11,044 nucleotides of DNA from an uncultured Clostridia bacterium (GCA_944382025.1 CALWMQ010000167.1:1-11044); one strand, 5' to 3'; shown: positions 1-6,648, counted from the first letter of the stretch. Numbers and translations: made by a program. The notes: a model not told the origin generated them from the letters alone.

Positions 1-582
1 CGGGTGGATGAGCGGGATTATCCGCCGGAGGCCGTGCGGGAGGCGCTGCTCAACGCCGTGGCGCACCGGGATTACAGCTTCAGCGGCAGTACACAGGTAA
101 ACATCTATGAGGATCGGATCGAGTTTATCTCCCTGGGAGGCCTGGTGCCGGGACTGACAAAGGAGGCTATTCTGGTTGGCGTCTCTCAATCCCGGAACGA
201 ACGGCTGACCGCCCTGTTTTACCGGATGAAGCTGATTGAGACATATGGCACGGGAATCGGCAAGATCTTCAGCAGCTATGCGGGGGTCCCCGTACAGCCG
301 ACGGTGGAACCGGTGGACGGCGCTTTCCGGACGATACTGCCCAACCGACATTATGGGACGGAGTTTTCCAAAGCAGACACCGCGGAAGGGGCGGACGTGA
401 AGCCACAGCATCGCCTGGTGTTGGAATTGGCCCACAAAAAGGGCTCTTTCACCCGCCGGGAGCTGGAGGACTATCTCGGTCTCAGCTTATCCCGCTGTAT
501 TGCGCTGCTCAAGGAAATGACAAACGAGGGCTTGTTGAAGAAGGAAGGCGACGGCCGGAATACCCGGTACCGTGCGGAGTAA
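1..582 (+). CDS. ATP-binding/winged-helix regulator, COG2865 (AlbA_2 / HATPase_c_4) type, 3' part only
   Basis: The gene enters from upstream of the window; the frame is open from base 1 and ends with TAA at 580-582, giving 193 visible residues. The first 100 or so resemble the C-terminal ATPase-like half of COG2865 proteins, often misannotated as RecG-like helicases. An N-box-like helix EALLNAVAHRDYS comes first, then IEFISLGGL in the position of a nucleotide-lid glycine loop, then ETYGTGIGKI. A linker of about 40 residues leads to a C-terminal winged helix (about residues 135-190: FTRRELEDYLGLS, LLKEMTNEGLLKK). Family members normally carry an N-terminal AlbA_2 domain, which would lie upstream of the window. 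They are treated as predicted transcriptional regulators, common in accessory regions; no specific target can be inferred. The GTG at base 4 is internal, not the real start. Family assignment is fairly secure, function is not. Confidence 0.85.
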   Translation, partial: RVDERDYPPEAVREALLNAVAHRDYSFSGSTQVNIYEDRIEFISLGGLVPGLTKEAILVGVSQSRNERLTALFYRMKLIETYGTGIGKIFSSYAGVPVQPTVEPVDGAFRTILPNRHYGTEFSKADTAEGADVKPQHRLVLELAHKKGSFTRRELEDYLGLSLSRCIALLKEMTNEGLLKKEGDGRNTRYRAE

Positions 583-593
583 AGTGAGATAGA

Positions 594-641
594 AAACGAG
601 ACAGGTTCTGCCTTTACGGCGTGAAAGAACCTGTCTCGTTT
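594..641. terminator. Bidirectional hairpin terminator between convergent genes
   Basis: A perfect 16-bp inverted repeat has arms at 594-609 and 626-641 around a 16-nt loop. It lies 12 bp after the stop of the upstream regulator and 25 bp after the stop of the minus-strand spoIIID-like fragment. The minus-strand exit has a short T run (TTTT); the plus-strand exit has only TTT before CC. It probably serves both converging transcripts. Confidence 0.75.
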
Positions 642-665
642 CCTGCATGTATATCCGTTATTGAA

Positions 666-815
666 TCATCCACCAAAAGCGTTCCATATTGTCACTACTG
701 TATGTACGGTAGACTTAGATATATGAAACTTCTTAGCAGCGGCGCGAACCGTTGCGTTATTTTCGATAATATACTCGCCAAGCTCGATGGCGCGTTCTTC
801 TACGGCTCCTTTCAT
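666..815 (-). pseudogene. spoIIID: Truncated SpoIIID-like sporulation regulator (49 aa)
   Basis: Reading down from ATG at 815 gives a 49-residue product that starts MKGAVEERAIELGEYIIENN and continues ATVRAAAKKFHISKSTVH. This matches the N-terminal half and helix-turn-helix of SpoIIID, the mother-cell DNA-binding regulator of endospore formation, whose usual length is 80-90 residues. The match stops just after KSTVH, where SpoIIID normally continues K-D-(V/L)-T-E-R-L; here it reads TVVTIWNAFGG and stops at TGA (666-668). In another frame the same bases read MERFWWMIQ and stop, so ERF may be the relic of the lost ERL segment after a small insertion. The basic C-terminal region is absent. A good site, AAGGGGTGAT (821-830), and a possible sigma-E promoter remain. 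It is most likely a recently broken spoIIID copy; a functional mini-regulator is less likely. Confidence 0.7.
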
Positions 816-845
816 CCATATCACCCCTTAGGATTTGTTATCATA

Positions 846-874
846 TCCTTATGCGGCAGGAACAGGCGATATGC
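846..874 (-). promoter_or_regulatory. Possible sigma-E promoter for the spoIIID-like fragment
   Basis: On the minus strand GCATATC (874-868) fits the sigma-E -35 pattern KMATATT in six of seven positions. After a 14-nt spacer comes CATAAGGA (853-846), which shares the CATA core of the sigma-E -10 element CATACANT but not its 3' half. The predicted start near 838 would leave a leader of about 23 nt with the ribosome binding site. B. subtilis spoIIID is known to be transcribed by sigma-E, so the context fits, but the -10 match is partial. Confidence 0.35.
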
Positions 875-1076
875 GTATTTTCCAGACAATCCTGTCGGGG
901 CAGGAACCGGTACGTTGGGACCTTTGCGATGCCGGTATAACGCCTGTGGGATAAGGTTCGGAAGTCGGAAGTCTTATGCGACGCCATGACAATAAGACTA
1001 TATACACTCCCATCTGTTTTCAGAACAATAATCGCTGATACTTTTGGCAGTTGGCGGAGAAACAAGCAACCGGGAC

Positions 1077-1105
1077 TTGCCTTTCCGGGGAAAGAAGAGT
1101 ATAAT
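1077..1105 (+). promoter_or_regulatory. Sigma-A promoter of the PHP-TSCPD operon
   Basis: TTGCCT (1077-1082), a 17-nt spacer and a perfect TATAAT (1100-1105) form a near-consensus sigma-A promoter. The predicted start is near 1112, immediately ahead of a hairpin with a T-rich tail, leaving a leader of about 200 nt before the GTG start of the PHP gene. Confidence 0.75.
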
Positions 1106-1115
1106 AAAGGAAAAT

Positions 1116-1149
1116 CGGGCAATCTGCGTTTCAGATGCCCGTGTGTTTT
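1116..1149 (+). terminator. Terminator-like hairpin at the start of the PHP operon leader
   Basis: The arms CGGGC-A-(bulged A)-TCTG and CAGATGCCCG (1116-1126 and 1132-1141) form a 10-bp stem with one bulged A and a CGTTT loop, followed by TGTGTTTT. An AAAA stretch precedes it, so it could also stop minus-strand transcription. It begins only about 4 nt after the predicted transcription start, so it is either an attenuator or 5'-stabilising structure of the PHP transcript, or the end of antisense transcription heading for the spoIIID-like fragment. Confidence 0.55.
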
Positions 1150-1238
1150 GAGAAGGTACATCCGGCGGCCGGATTTCCGCCGGTTCATGCCCGGTATGCT
1201 CCGCCTGCCCGCTTCGGTGGTCGTACCCAAAATGGTAT

Positions 1239-1266
1239 GAAGTCCGTCCTTTAGGCCGGGCTTTTT
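1239..1266 (+). terminator. Second terminator-like hairpin in the PHP operon leader
   Basis: GAAGTCC (1239-1245) can pair with GGGCTTT (1258-1264) with two G-U pairs, closing a 12-nt loop, and the 3' arm runs into TTTTT (1262-1266). The 3' arm CCGGGC (1256-1261) is also complementary to GCCCGG at 1189-1194, an alternative pairing of the sort seen in attenuators. A separate hairpin, CCGGCGG / CCGCCGG, lies at 1162-1183. The structures are read by eye; no known riboswitch core (T-box, SAM, TPP, cobalamin) was recognised. Confidence 0.35.
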
Positions 1267-1311
1267 CAGCGGTGTTTCCAAAGGCCGCGCGATTATGTTG
1301 GAGGTGTCAAA

Positions 1312-2157
1312 GTGGCTAGCGACCTGCATTGTCACACGAAAATTTCAGACGGATCTATGGGGATTGAGGAATTGATAGCCGTGGCGAAACGACGCGGCCT
1401 GACGGCTATTTCGGTTACCGACCACGATACCCCTGCCGCCGCTACCCGGGCGGTCATTATCGGGCGAAGACAGGAATTGCAGGTCATCCATGGTGTGGAG
1501 CTGTCCACCATAGACACCCAGCGAGGAAATAAGGCTCACCTGCTCTGCTACCTGTGCGATACGCCGGACCGGCTGGAGCAGATCTGCCGCAGGACCAACG
1601 AAAGCCGCCGTAAGGCGGCTATGGCCATGATCCGTAAGGTGATGAGATATTATCCTATTACGCCGGATCTGATTGTCAAATGCGCTACCGGGAGCACCAA
1701 TATTTATAAGCAGCATATTATGCATGCCCTGATGGACGCCGGTTATGCCGACTCTATTTATGGGGAACTCTACGATAAATTGTTTTCTCCTGAATCCGGT
1801 TCAGCCCTGGTGCCGGTGGAGTATCCTGACCCCCGTGAAGTACTGGAACTGATCCATTCCGCCGGCGGTATTGCCGTGCTGGCTCATCCGGCAGCTTATC
1901 ATAATGAGGCGCTTTTGGAGGAACTGACGGCAGTGGGCCTGGATGGGGTAGAAGTTTGGCATCCGGACCATAGCGAAACCGATGCGGCCCGCCTGCTGGC
2001 CTACGCCCAGGAAAACGGTTTATTGGCTACCGGAGGCTCGGATTTTCATGGTATGTATACCGCTAAGATCCGTCCCTTGGGCAGTACGGCCTGCCCTGAC
2101 GAGTGTGTTACCGCGCTGTTGGCCTATAAAGAAAAGAGAAAAAGGAAAAACGCTTGA
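1312..2157 (+). CDS. PHP-domain metal-dependent phosphoesterase
   Basis: This 281-aa protein carries the full set of polymerase-and-histidinol-phosphatase (PHP) metal ligands: DLHCHT (His6, His8), SDGS (Asp13), TDHDT (Asp37-His38-Asp39), GVELS (Glu63), AHP (His192) and GSDFHG (Asp244, His246). Length and motif order match the YciV/RNase AM/TrpH group (COG0613), whose studied members hydrolyse 3',5'-nucleoside bisphosphates or trim RNA 5' ends with divalent metals; which activity applies here cannot be told. It should be cytosolic, as no signal peptide or membrane segment is seen. The GTG start is chosen because GGAGGTG (1300-1306) lies at proper spacing and the HxH motif follows at once. It is the first gene of a three-gene unit, 26 bp before the TSCPD gene. 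The lysine/arginine-rich tail (KEKRKRKNA) is typical of a soluble protein end. Confidence 0.9.
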   Translation: MASDLHCHTKISDGSMGIEELIAVAKRRGLTAISVTDHDTPAAATRAVIIGRRQELQVIHGVELSTIDTQRGNKAHLLCYLCDTPDRLEQICRRTNESRRKAAMAMIRKVMRYYPITPDLIVKCATGSTNIYKQHIMHALMDAGYADSIYGELYDKLFSPESGSALVPVEYPDPREVLELIHSAGGIAVLAHPAAYHNEALLEELTAVGLDGVEVWHPDHSETDAARLLAYAQENGLLATGGSDFHGMYTAKIRPLGSTACPDECVTALLAYKEKRKRKNA

Positions 2158-2183
2158 ATAGAGCGCACAAAGGATGCATAAAT

Positions 2184-2465
2184 ATGGAATATACCTATAA
2201 GCCCCATGGCGTTTGTTCACGAAAAATTACCTTCGATCTGGATAAGGGTACGGTAACCAATGTCCGGTTTGAAGGCGGCTGCAGCGGTAATACCCAAGGG
2301 GTTGCCCGCTTGATTGAGGGGATGAACGCGGAGGAGGCTATCCGCCGGCTCCAGGGGATCCGCTGCGGATTTAAGCCTACATCCTGCCCGGATCAGCTGG
2401 CCACCGCTTTGCGAAAGGCTGTGGCTGAGGCCAACGGGAAAACGACAGTTGTCCGGGAAACCTGA
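2184..2465 (+). CDS. TSCPD-domain protein, TIGR03905 family
   Basis: This 93-aa protein contains the TSCPD signature (residues 66-70) with Cys11, Cys33 (GGCSGN), Cys61 and Cys68, spaced as in the small TIGR03905 proteins of Clostridia. The domain is also known as a C-terminal module of some ribonucleotide reductases, where conserved cysteines are thought to bind metal or take part in redox chemistry. For the stand-alone form no function is established; metal binding is inference. The start is ATG at 2184, because AAAGGAT (2169-2175) precedes it at correct spacing and the homologous region begins at MEYTYKPHGVCS; an in-frame ATG at 2154 would overlap the end of the PHP gene and lacks support. 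It lies between the PHP gene and a 195-aa gene in the same direction and is presumably co-transcribed. Confidence 0.88.
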   Translation: MEYTYKPHGVCSRKITFDLDKGTVTNVRFEGGCSGNTQGVARLIEGMNAEEAIRRLQGIRCGFKPTSCPDQLATALRKAVAEANGKTTVVRET

Positions 2466-2503
2466 TTGCCCGGCCGCAGACCTGCCTGATGGGAGACATC
2501 TAT

Positions 2504-3091
2504 ATGACGAGTTTTGACGACAGCGATATGAAAATCGTTACCGGGGATTTTGATCCTCAGCCCGACCAGGCGGAGGAGAGTACGGAAGCTACTACCCGGC
2601 TCTTGGAGCAGGAAAAGAAAAACGGGAATCTGTCCAAAGCGCGCCGCTTGGGCGCCCGCATGGCGGAAGAGGTAGCCTCCATTGAGGGATACACCACCGC
2701 TGCCAACGGAGCGGCGGAAAACCCCTCCTTGTTGACCCAGAGGCGGATCCTGCTGGCCTTCGCGGTAGAAGTGGGGCTGGACGCGTTTCTGCCCAACAAC
2801 CTGGTTGCCCAGACCGCGCAAAATGTTTTTTATGACACGCTGCATATTACGGCCCCGGAATTTTATGATGACCTTCAGGAGTCGGGCGCGTTTTCCTTCT
2901 ACTATCTCTGCGTCCGGGAAGGACGCCAGGTAGAGAAACGGGTAGGGGAAACCTTCGCCAGCCTGTGCGGCATGAAAGGCAGCGAATCATACGCCCGTAT
3001 GGGCCAGGAACTGTACACCCGGTTTATCGGCCGTGTCAAACGGTTGACAGGCGGGGAGCAGTTTGCCTTTGTGGACGAAGGCTCCTGCTAA
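2504..3091 (+). CDS. Conserved-looking hypothetical protein, 195 aa
   Basis: I do not recognise this protein. The start at ATG 2504 is favoured over ATG 2489 because GGGAGA (2491-2496) sits at ideal distance from it. The first 30 or so residues are acidic and probably disordered (FDDSD, DFDPQPDQAEESTEATT); the rest is predicted mostly helical and amphipathic, with no signal peptide, membrane segment or obvious catalytic motif. Aromatic clusters such as EFYDDLQ and FSFYYLC, and a C-terminal stretch with YTRFIGRVKRL, suggest a compact helical domain. Codon usage resembles its neighbours and the frame is clean, so it is very likely a real gene. It lies 38 bp after the TSCPD gene and ends 57 bp before a strong terminator, making it the last gene of the PHP unit. 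A cytosolic accessory protein is the most that can be said. Confidence 0.75.
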   Translation: MTSFDDSDMKIVTGDFDPQPDQAEESTEATTRLLEQEKKNGNLSKARRLGARMAEEVASIEGYTTAANGAAENPSLLTQRRILLAFAVEVGLDAFLPNNLVAQTAQNVFYDTLHITAPEFYDDLQESGAFSFYYLCVREGRQVEKRVGETFASLCGMKGSESYARMGQELYTRFIGRVKRLTGGEQFAFVDEGSC

Positions 3092-3147
3092 GGAGACACC
3101 ATCAAGGGACTGTGTCAAAAGCCTTTGGAAAAAAGATACATAAAAAA

Positions 3148-3199
3148 CGCGTCTTGATTAGGCCGATAAAGGCTCTGTCAAGACGCGCTTTTGTGTTTT
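3148..3199. terminator. Bidirectional intrinsic terminator between convergent operons
   Basis: A 10-bp perfect stem, CGCGTCTTGA (3148-3157) and TCAAGACGCG (3178-3187), with a 20-nt loop containing a small GCC/GGC helix, is flanked by AAAAAA on the left and CTTTTGTGTTTT on the right. Both strands therefore have a U-rich exit. It separates the plus-strand PHP operon (ends 3091) from the minus-strand nudF-tex-DUF2752 operon (ends 3303). Further T runs (TTTTTT at 3208-3213) follow. Confidence 0.85.
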
Positions 3200-3302
3200 A
3201 AGACCGTTTTTTCTATTGAACAATCTTAAATAAAATCTTTCCTAAAAGGAAGTGGTGAATGAAGAGAGAAACGCTTTTGACGAGGTACGATCAAGGGCGT
3301 TT

Positions 3303-3743
3303 TTAGTGGAATGGGGCCAGCCACCGGTAAAGCGGGGAGGAATCCCACTGCTGATATACGGGACTGTCCGGCAGAAAAAATACCCGGATGATCCAAACCA
3401 GGAGGAATGCGGCGGTAATGGGGGCAAACAGGGCTTTTTCCCATGTCCGCCAGAGGCTGCCCAGCCAAAGACGCCGATGGGAGATATAGAGCGTACAGGG
3501 GACGGCCAGGAAAAACAGGGGATGGTAGTGGAACGCGGTGGGGAAATCCAGCTGGAGGGCAGCCAAATGAGCCCGGGTCATCCCACAAAGCGGGCAGGAG
3601 ATACCGGTAAGGTATCGTAGAGGGCAGGGGATGGCCAAAAGGAGATACAGGCCGATGGCCAGCAGGACAGCGCCATGAAGGGATAATCGTTTTCGAAGAG
3701 CGGATGACGTCAGGTGAGAAGGACGGGGCTCAGGTGGTTTCAT
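3303..3743 (-). CDS. DUF2752 small membrane protein
   Basis: This 146-aa protein has the DUF2752 hallmark C-P-x-C-G-x-T-R as CPLCGMTR (residues 50-57) right after a first hydrophobic segment. Three likely membrane segments lie at about 22-41, 74-89 and 103-124. DUF2752 proteins are widespread small integral membrane proteins of unknown function; the paired cysteines suggest, but do not prove, metal binding or a redox role. Its ATG (3743) lies inside the last codons of tex, an overlap of 14 nt in another frame, with AAGGAGG inside the tex coding sequence just upstream, so translation is probably coupled to Tex. No functional link to Tex is established. Another ATG-free extension is not possible, and the stop TAA is at 3303-3305. 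Confidence 0.85.
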   Translation of the reverse strand: MKPPEPRPSHLTSSALRKRLSLHGAVLLAIGLYLLLAIPCPLRYLTGISCPLCGMTRAHLAALQLDFPTAFHYHPLFFLAVPCTLYISHRRLWLGSLWRTWEKALFAPITAAFLLVWIIRVFFLPDSPVYQQWDSSPLYRWLAPFH

Positions 3744-5907
3744 GGAGCGCCTCCTTGGGCGGCTTCATGGTCAGGCCGATCCGTTTTTTAGCCTGATCCA
3801 CCTGAAGCACCCATACCTTGACCACATCCCCGACCTTAAGCACTTCAGAGGGGTGTTTAATATACCGGTTGGTGATCTGGGAGATATGGACAAGGCCGTC
3901 CTGATGGACGCCGATATCTACAAAGGCGCCGAAATCAATGACATTCCGGACTGTGCCGGTCAGTTCCATGCCGGGTTTCAGGTCTTCCAGGCCCATAACA
4001 TCGGTGCGGAGCAGGGGTGGGGGAAGTTCATCCCGGGGATCACGGCCGGGGCGTTGGAGCTCAGCCGCGATGTCCAGAAGGGTAGGCACACCAATCCCCA
4101 GCTGGTCGGCGAGGGACTGGGCGCCGAGTTCCTGAACTTTTCCGGCCAGGGTACCGGTTTGGCCGTTTTGGGCTTCGGGGAGGGTCAGCCCGCAGAGTTC
4201 CAGAAGCTTTTCAGCGGCGTTGTAGCTTTCGGGATGGACAGCGGTATTATCAAGGATATTGGAGCTTTCGGGGACGCGGAGGAACCCAGCGCATTGTTCA
4301 AAGGCTTTAGGACCCAGCTTGGGAACTTTTTTCAACTGGGTGCGGGAGGTAAAGGAGCCGTTTTCCTCCCGGAAAGCCACGATATTTTTAGCAACGGTGT
4401 TGTTGATGCCGGCCACCCGGGAAAGGAGGGGAGCGGAAGCGGTATTCAGATCCACACCCACGGTATTGACACAGCCTTCCACCACGCCGTCCAGTGCCTG
4501 GGACAGCTGGTTTTGAGGCATATCGTGCTGATATTGCCCAACGCCCACCGCTTTGGGATCGATTTTGACCAATTCGGCCAGAGGGTCCTGGAGGCGCCTG
4601 GCGATGGAGACCGCGGAGCGCAGGGAAACATCGTAATCGGGGAATTCCTCGGCGGCCAGCTTGGAGGCGGAATAAACCGAGGCACCGGCCTCGCTGACCA
4701 CCATGTAGGCGATGTCGGTACGGCCTTCGGCGGCCAGGTCTTTCAGCAGATCGGCGGTAAAAACCTCGGTTTCATGGGAGGCGGTACCATTGCCGATAGC
4801 GATGATCTGAATGTGATAGGTGCGGATCCAATTTTTCAGGAAGTCCTTAGCCTGCTGGATTTTATTATGAGGGGGAGCGGGATAGATCACGCCGGTATCC
4901 AGCACCTTGCCGGTAGGGTCTACCACAGCGGTTTTGCATCCTGTGCGGTAGCCGGGATCCAGGCCAAGGGCGACCTTGCCTTTCACAGGCGCCTGCATCA
5001 ACAGGTGCCGGAGGTTGAGGGAGAACACTTTAATGGCGTCAGCGCTGGCCTGATCGGTCAATTCATTCCGCAGCTCCCGTTCAATGGAAGGGAAAATCAG
5101 CCGGTCATAGGCATCGGCCGCGGCCTCACGGACCTGTTCGGTGGCGGGGGAGCCCTCCTTGACGTGGCTGGAGCAGACAATCGAGAGGGCTTTAGCCCGG
5201 TCGAAGTCGATGGAGACCTTGAGGAACTCTTCCCGTTCGCCCCGGTTAACCGCCAGGATACGGTGGCCGGCCAGCTTACGGAGGGGTTCCCGGAAATCGG
5301 CGTACATGGCGTAAACGCTGTCCTCGTCCTTAGCGGCTTTGGATACCAGTTCTCCTCCGGCCATCATGACCACCCGCAGACGTTTCCGGATACCCGCGTC
5401 ATCCGAGATCCGTTCCGCCAGGATATCCCGGGCTCCCTGGAGGGCGTCTTCCGGGGCAGGGACTTCCTCGGAGAGATAGGATGCGGCCAGAGACAGAGGA
5501 TCCGCCATGCTGACGGTTTGGGCATATAGGGCGTCGGCCAACGGTTCCAGGCCCCGGGCTTTTGCCACGGAGGCCCTTGTTTTCCGTTTGGGGCGGTAGG
5601 GCCGGTATAAGTCTTCCAGTTCGGTCAGGGTCGCGGCCGCGTTCAGGGCGGATTCCAGTTCGCTGGTCAGAGCCCCCTGCTCATCGATAGCGGCACGGAT
5701 TTTTTCCCGTTGTTCGTCCAGGCCGCGCAGGTACGCCAGACGTTCGGATAGTTCCCGAAGCACCTGGTCATCCAGAGAGCCGGTAACCTCTTTACGGTAA
5801 CGGGCGATAAAGGGAATGGTATTGCCCCCGTCGATCAGTTCAACCGTATTGCGCACCTGGGCAGGGCGCAGGTGAAATTCCTCGGTCAGGGCAGCTAATA
5901 TATCCAT
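3730..5907 (-). CDS. tex: Tex family RNA-binding transcription accessory protein
   Basis: This 725-aa protein is a full-length Tex (yhgF) protein, a cytosolic nucleic-acid-binding factor linked to transcription and, in several bacteria, to toxin or stress gene expression. The domains appear in the standard order. The N-terminal helical Tex domain (about 1-300) contains GGNTIPFIARYRKE. A YqgF/RNase H-like domain (about 310-440) has ALGLDPGYRTGCKTAVVD and IAIGNGTASHETE. A conserved block GVGQYQHDM (455-463) comes next, then tandem helix-hairpin-helix motifs (about 480-545), and last a C-terminal S1 RNA-binding domain (about 646-716: GTVRNVIDFGAFVDIGV, DGLVHISQI). The start at 5907 is set by AGGAGG (5920-5915) and by the family N-terminus MDILAALTEEF; the frame is open upstream but that part is intergenic. 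It lies 143 bp after nudF and overlaps DUF2752. No defect is seen. Confidence 0.97.
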   Translation of the reverse strand: MDILAALTEEFHLRPAQVRNTVELIDGGNTIPFIARYRKEVTGSLDDQVLRELSERLAYLRGLDEQREKIRAAIDEQGALTSELESALNAAATLTELEDLYRPYRPKRKTRASVAKARGLEPLADALYAQTVSMADPLSLAASYLSEEVPAPEDALQGARDILAERISDDAGIRKRLRVVMMAGGELVSKAAKDEDSVYAMYADFREPLRKLAGHRILAVNRGEREEFLKVSIDFDRAKALSIVCSSHVKEGSPATEQVREAAADAYDRLIFPSIERELRNELTDQASADAIKVFSLNLRHLLMQAPVKGKVALGLDPGYRTGCKTAVVDPTGKVLDTGVIYPAPPHNKIQQAKDFLKNWIRTYHIQIIAIGNGTASHETEVFTADLLKDLAAEGRTDIAYMVVSEAGASVYSASKLAAEEFPDYDVSLRSAVSIARRLQDPLAELVKIDPKAVGVGQYQHDMPQNQLSQALDGVVEGCVNTVGVDLNTASAPLLSRVAGINNTVAKNIVAFREENGSFTSRTQLKKVPKLGPKAFEQCAGFLRVPESSNILDNTAVHPESYNAAEKLLELCGLTLPEAQNGQTGTLAGKVQELGAQSLADQLGIGVPTLLDIAAELQRPGRDPRDELPPPLLRTDVMGLEDLKPGMELTGTVRNVIDFGAFVDIGVHQDGLVHISQITNRYIKHPSEVLKVGDVVKVWVLQVDQAKKRIGLTMKPPKEALHETT

Positions 5908-5980
5908 GTGAAATCCTCCTATGGTTTGGGAATCAGGTGCGGGGCAGGCGTAACGGCCTCTTTCCAGCCGGGGACAGAAT

Positions 5981-6010
5981 AAAAAAACGCCCTCTGAAAG
6001 GGTCTTTTCA
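5981..6010 (-). terminator. Weak terminator between nudF and tex
   Basis: On the minus strand AAAAGA leads into CCCT-TTCAG-AGGG (6002-5990) and then CG and seven T residues (5987-5981). The core stem is only 4 bp, though the flanking A and T runs can extend it past a 2x2 internal loop. It could allow partial read-through, giving less tex than nudF mRNA. A compact CCCC-GGC-GGGG hairpin at 6040-6050 lies right at the nudF stop and is not followed by a T run. Confidence 0.45.
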
Positions 6011-6050
6011 TTTAAAAAAAGCTGACAGTCCGTATAGCGCCCCGCCGGGG

Positions 6051-6590
6051 TCATGCCTGGGACAGCTTGGCCCATACCTTGAGTACGGCGGCCTGGGTTT
6101 TCGCGTCGGGGATCTGGTTGTCTACAACCATACGCACGGCTTCCTCCAGGGGGATCTTCTCGACCTCCAGGAATTCGTCCTCATCCGGGTGCATGGCGCC
6201 GAAGGACAGGTTCCGGGCCATATACAGATGAATGATTTCCCCACAGTAGCCGGGCGAGGGATACAGCTTGCCCAGAGACTCGTAATCGGTAGCGCTGGCG
6301 CCGGTTTCTTCCGCCAGTTCCCGTTTGCCGGCCTCCAAAGGGTCTTCCCCCCGGTCCAGCTTACCGGCGGGGAGCTCCAACAGCACCTCGCCGTAGGGAT
6401 ACCGGAACTGCCGGACAAACAGCAGGCAGTCATCATCGGTTAAAGCGGCCACGCATACGCCTCCGGGATGTTCTACCACTTCACGGGTAGCTTCCGACCC
6501 GTTAGGCAGACGAGCTTTATCGACACGCAAGGTAATAATGCGTCCCTTGTATATGGCTTCCTGAGTCAGGGGAATTTCTGTCAGATTCAT
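6051..6590 (-). CDS. nudF: Nudix hydrolase, ADP-ribose pyrophosphatase type
   Basis: The 179-aa protein hydrolyses, by family, ADP-ribose to AMP and ribose 5-phosphate in the cytosol. A complete Nudix box GX5EX7REUXEEXGU spans residues 76-98, from Gly76 and Glu82 to RELAEETGA (Arg90, Glu91, Glu94, Glu95, Gly97). Upstream features typical of the ADPRase group are present: the VRQFRYP strand (59-65), ELPAGKLDRGED, and PSPGYCGE (111-118), which includes the proline that marks ADP-ribose hydrolases about 15 residues after the box. ATG at 6590 is preceded by AGGAGG (6603-6598), so the start is firm. It is divergently arranged with the M14 peptidase gene and heads the nudF-tex-DUF2752 unit. The substrate is inferred from family motifs. 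Confidence 0.92.
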   Translation of the reverse strand: MNLTEIPLTQEAIYKGRIITLRVDKARLPNGSEATREVVEHPGGVCVAALTDDDCLLFVRQFRYPYGEVLLELPAGKLDRGEDPLEAGKRELAEETGASATDYESLGKLYPSPGYCGEIIHLYMARNLSFGAMHPDEDEFLEVEKIPLEEAVRMVVDNQIPDAKTQAAVLKVWAKLSQA

Positions 6591-6648
6591 AAAACGACCT
6601 CCTGTCTAATATGGATGAAGTATGCAACAGATGAAGGGGTGGGAAAGC

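Larger units (their letters stand above)
816..1311. other. Intergenic region between spoIIID-like fragment and PHP operon
   Basis: No convincing gene was found; the open frames here resemble no known protein and lack ribosome binding sites. The left part carries the minus-strand promoter of the spoIIID-like fragment. An 8-bp inverted repeat AGTCTTAT / ATAAGACT has arms at 970-977 and 992-999, with a tandem GGAAGTC just to its left; its role is unknown. The right part (from 1077) is the promoter and leader of the PHP operon, described separately. Confidence 0.6.

Noticed and set aside
621..989. 122-codon plus-strand open frame
   Set aside because: It starts inside a terminator loop and is antisense to the spoIIID-like fragment.
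841..1335. 164-codon minus-strand open frame
   Set aside because: It runs through a promoter, two hairpins and the PHP start, resembles no protein family and lacks a ribosome binding site.
3102..3121. Sequence resembling an insertion-sequence end (GGGACTGTGTCAAAAG)
   Set aside because: No matching inverted copy, transposase or target duplication is visible; it is more likely part of the terminator region.
3742..5529. A 595-codon plus-strand open frame
   Set aside because: It lies wholly antisense to tex, is glycine-rich with no recognisable domain, and has no ribosome binding site; it is a by-product of the GC-rich tex codon usage.
6051..6075. tex start at 6075 as a longer N-terminus
   Set aside because: The extension would cover the nudF stop and the intergenic terminator; the ribosome binding site and the family start place it at 5907.
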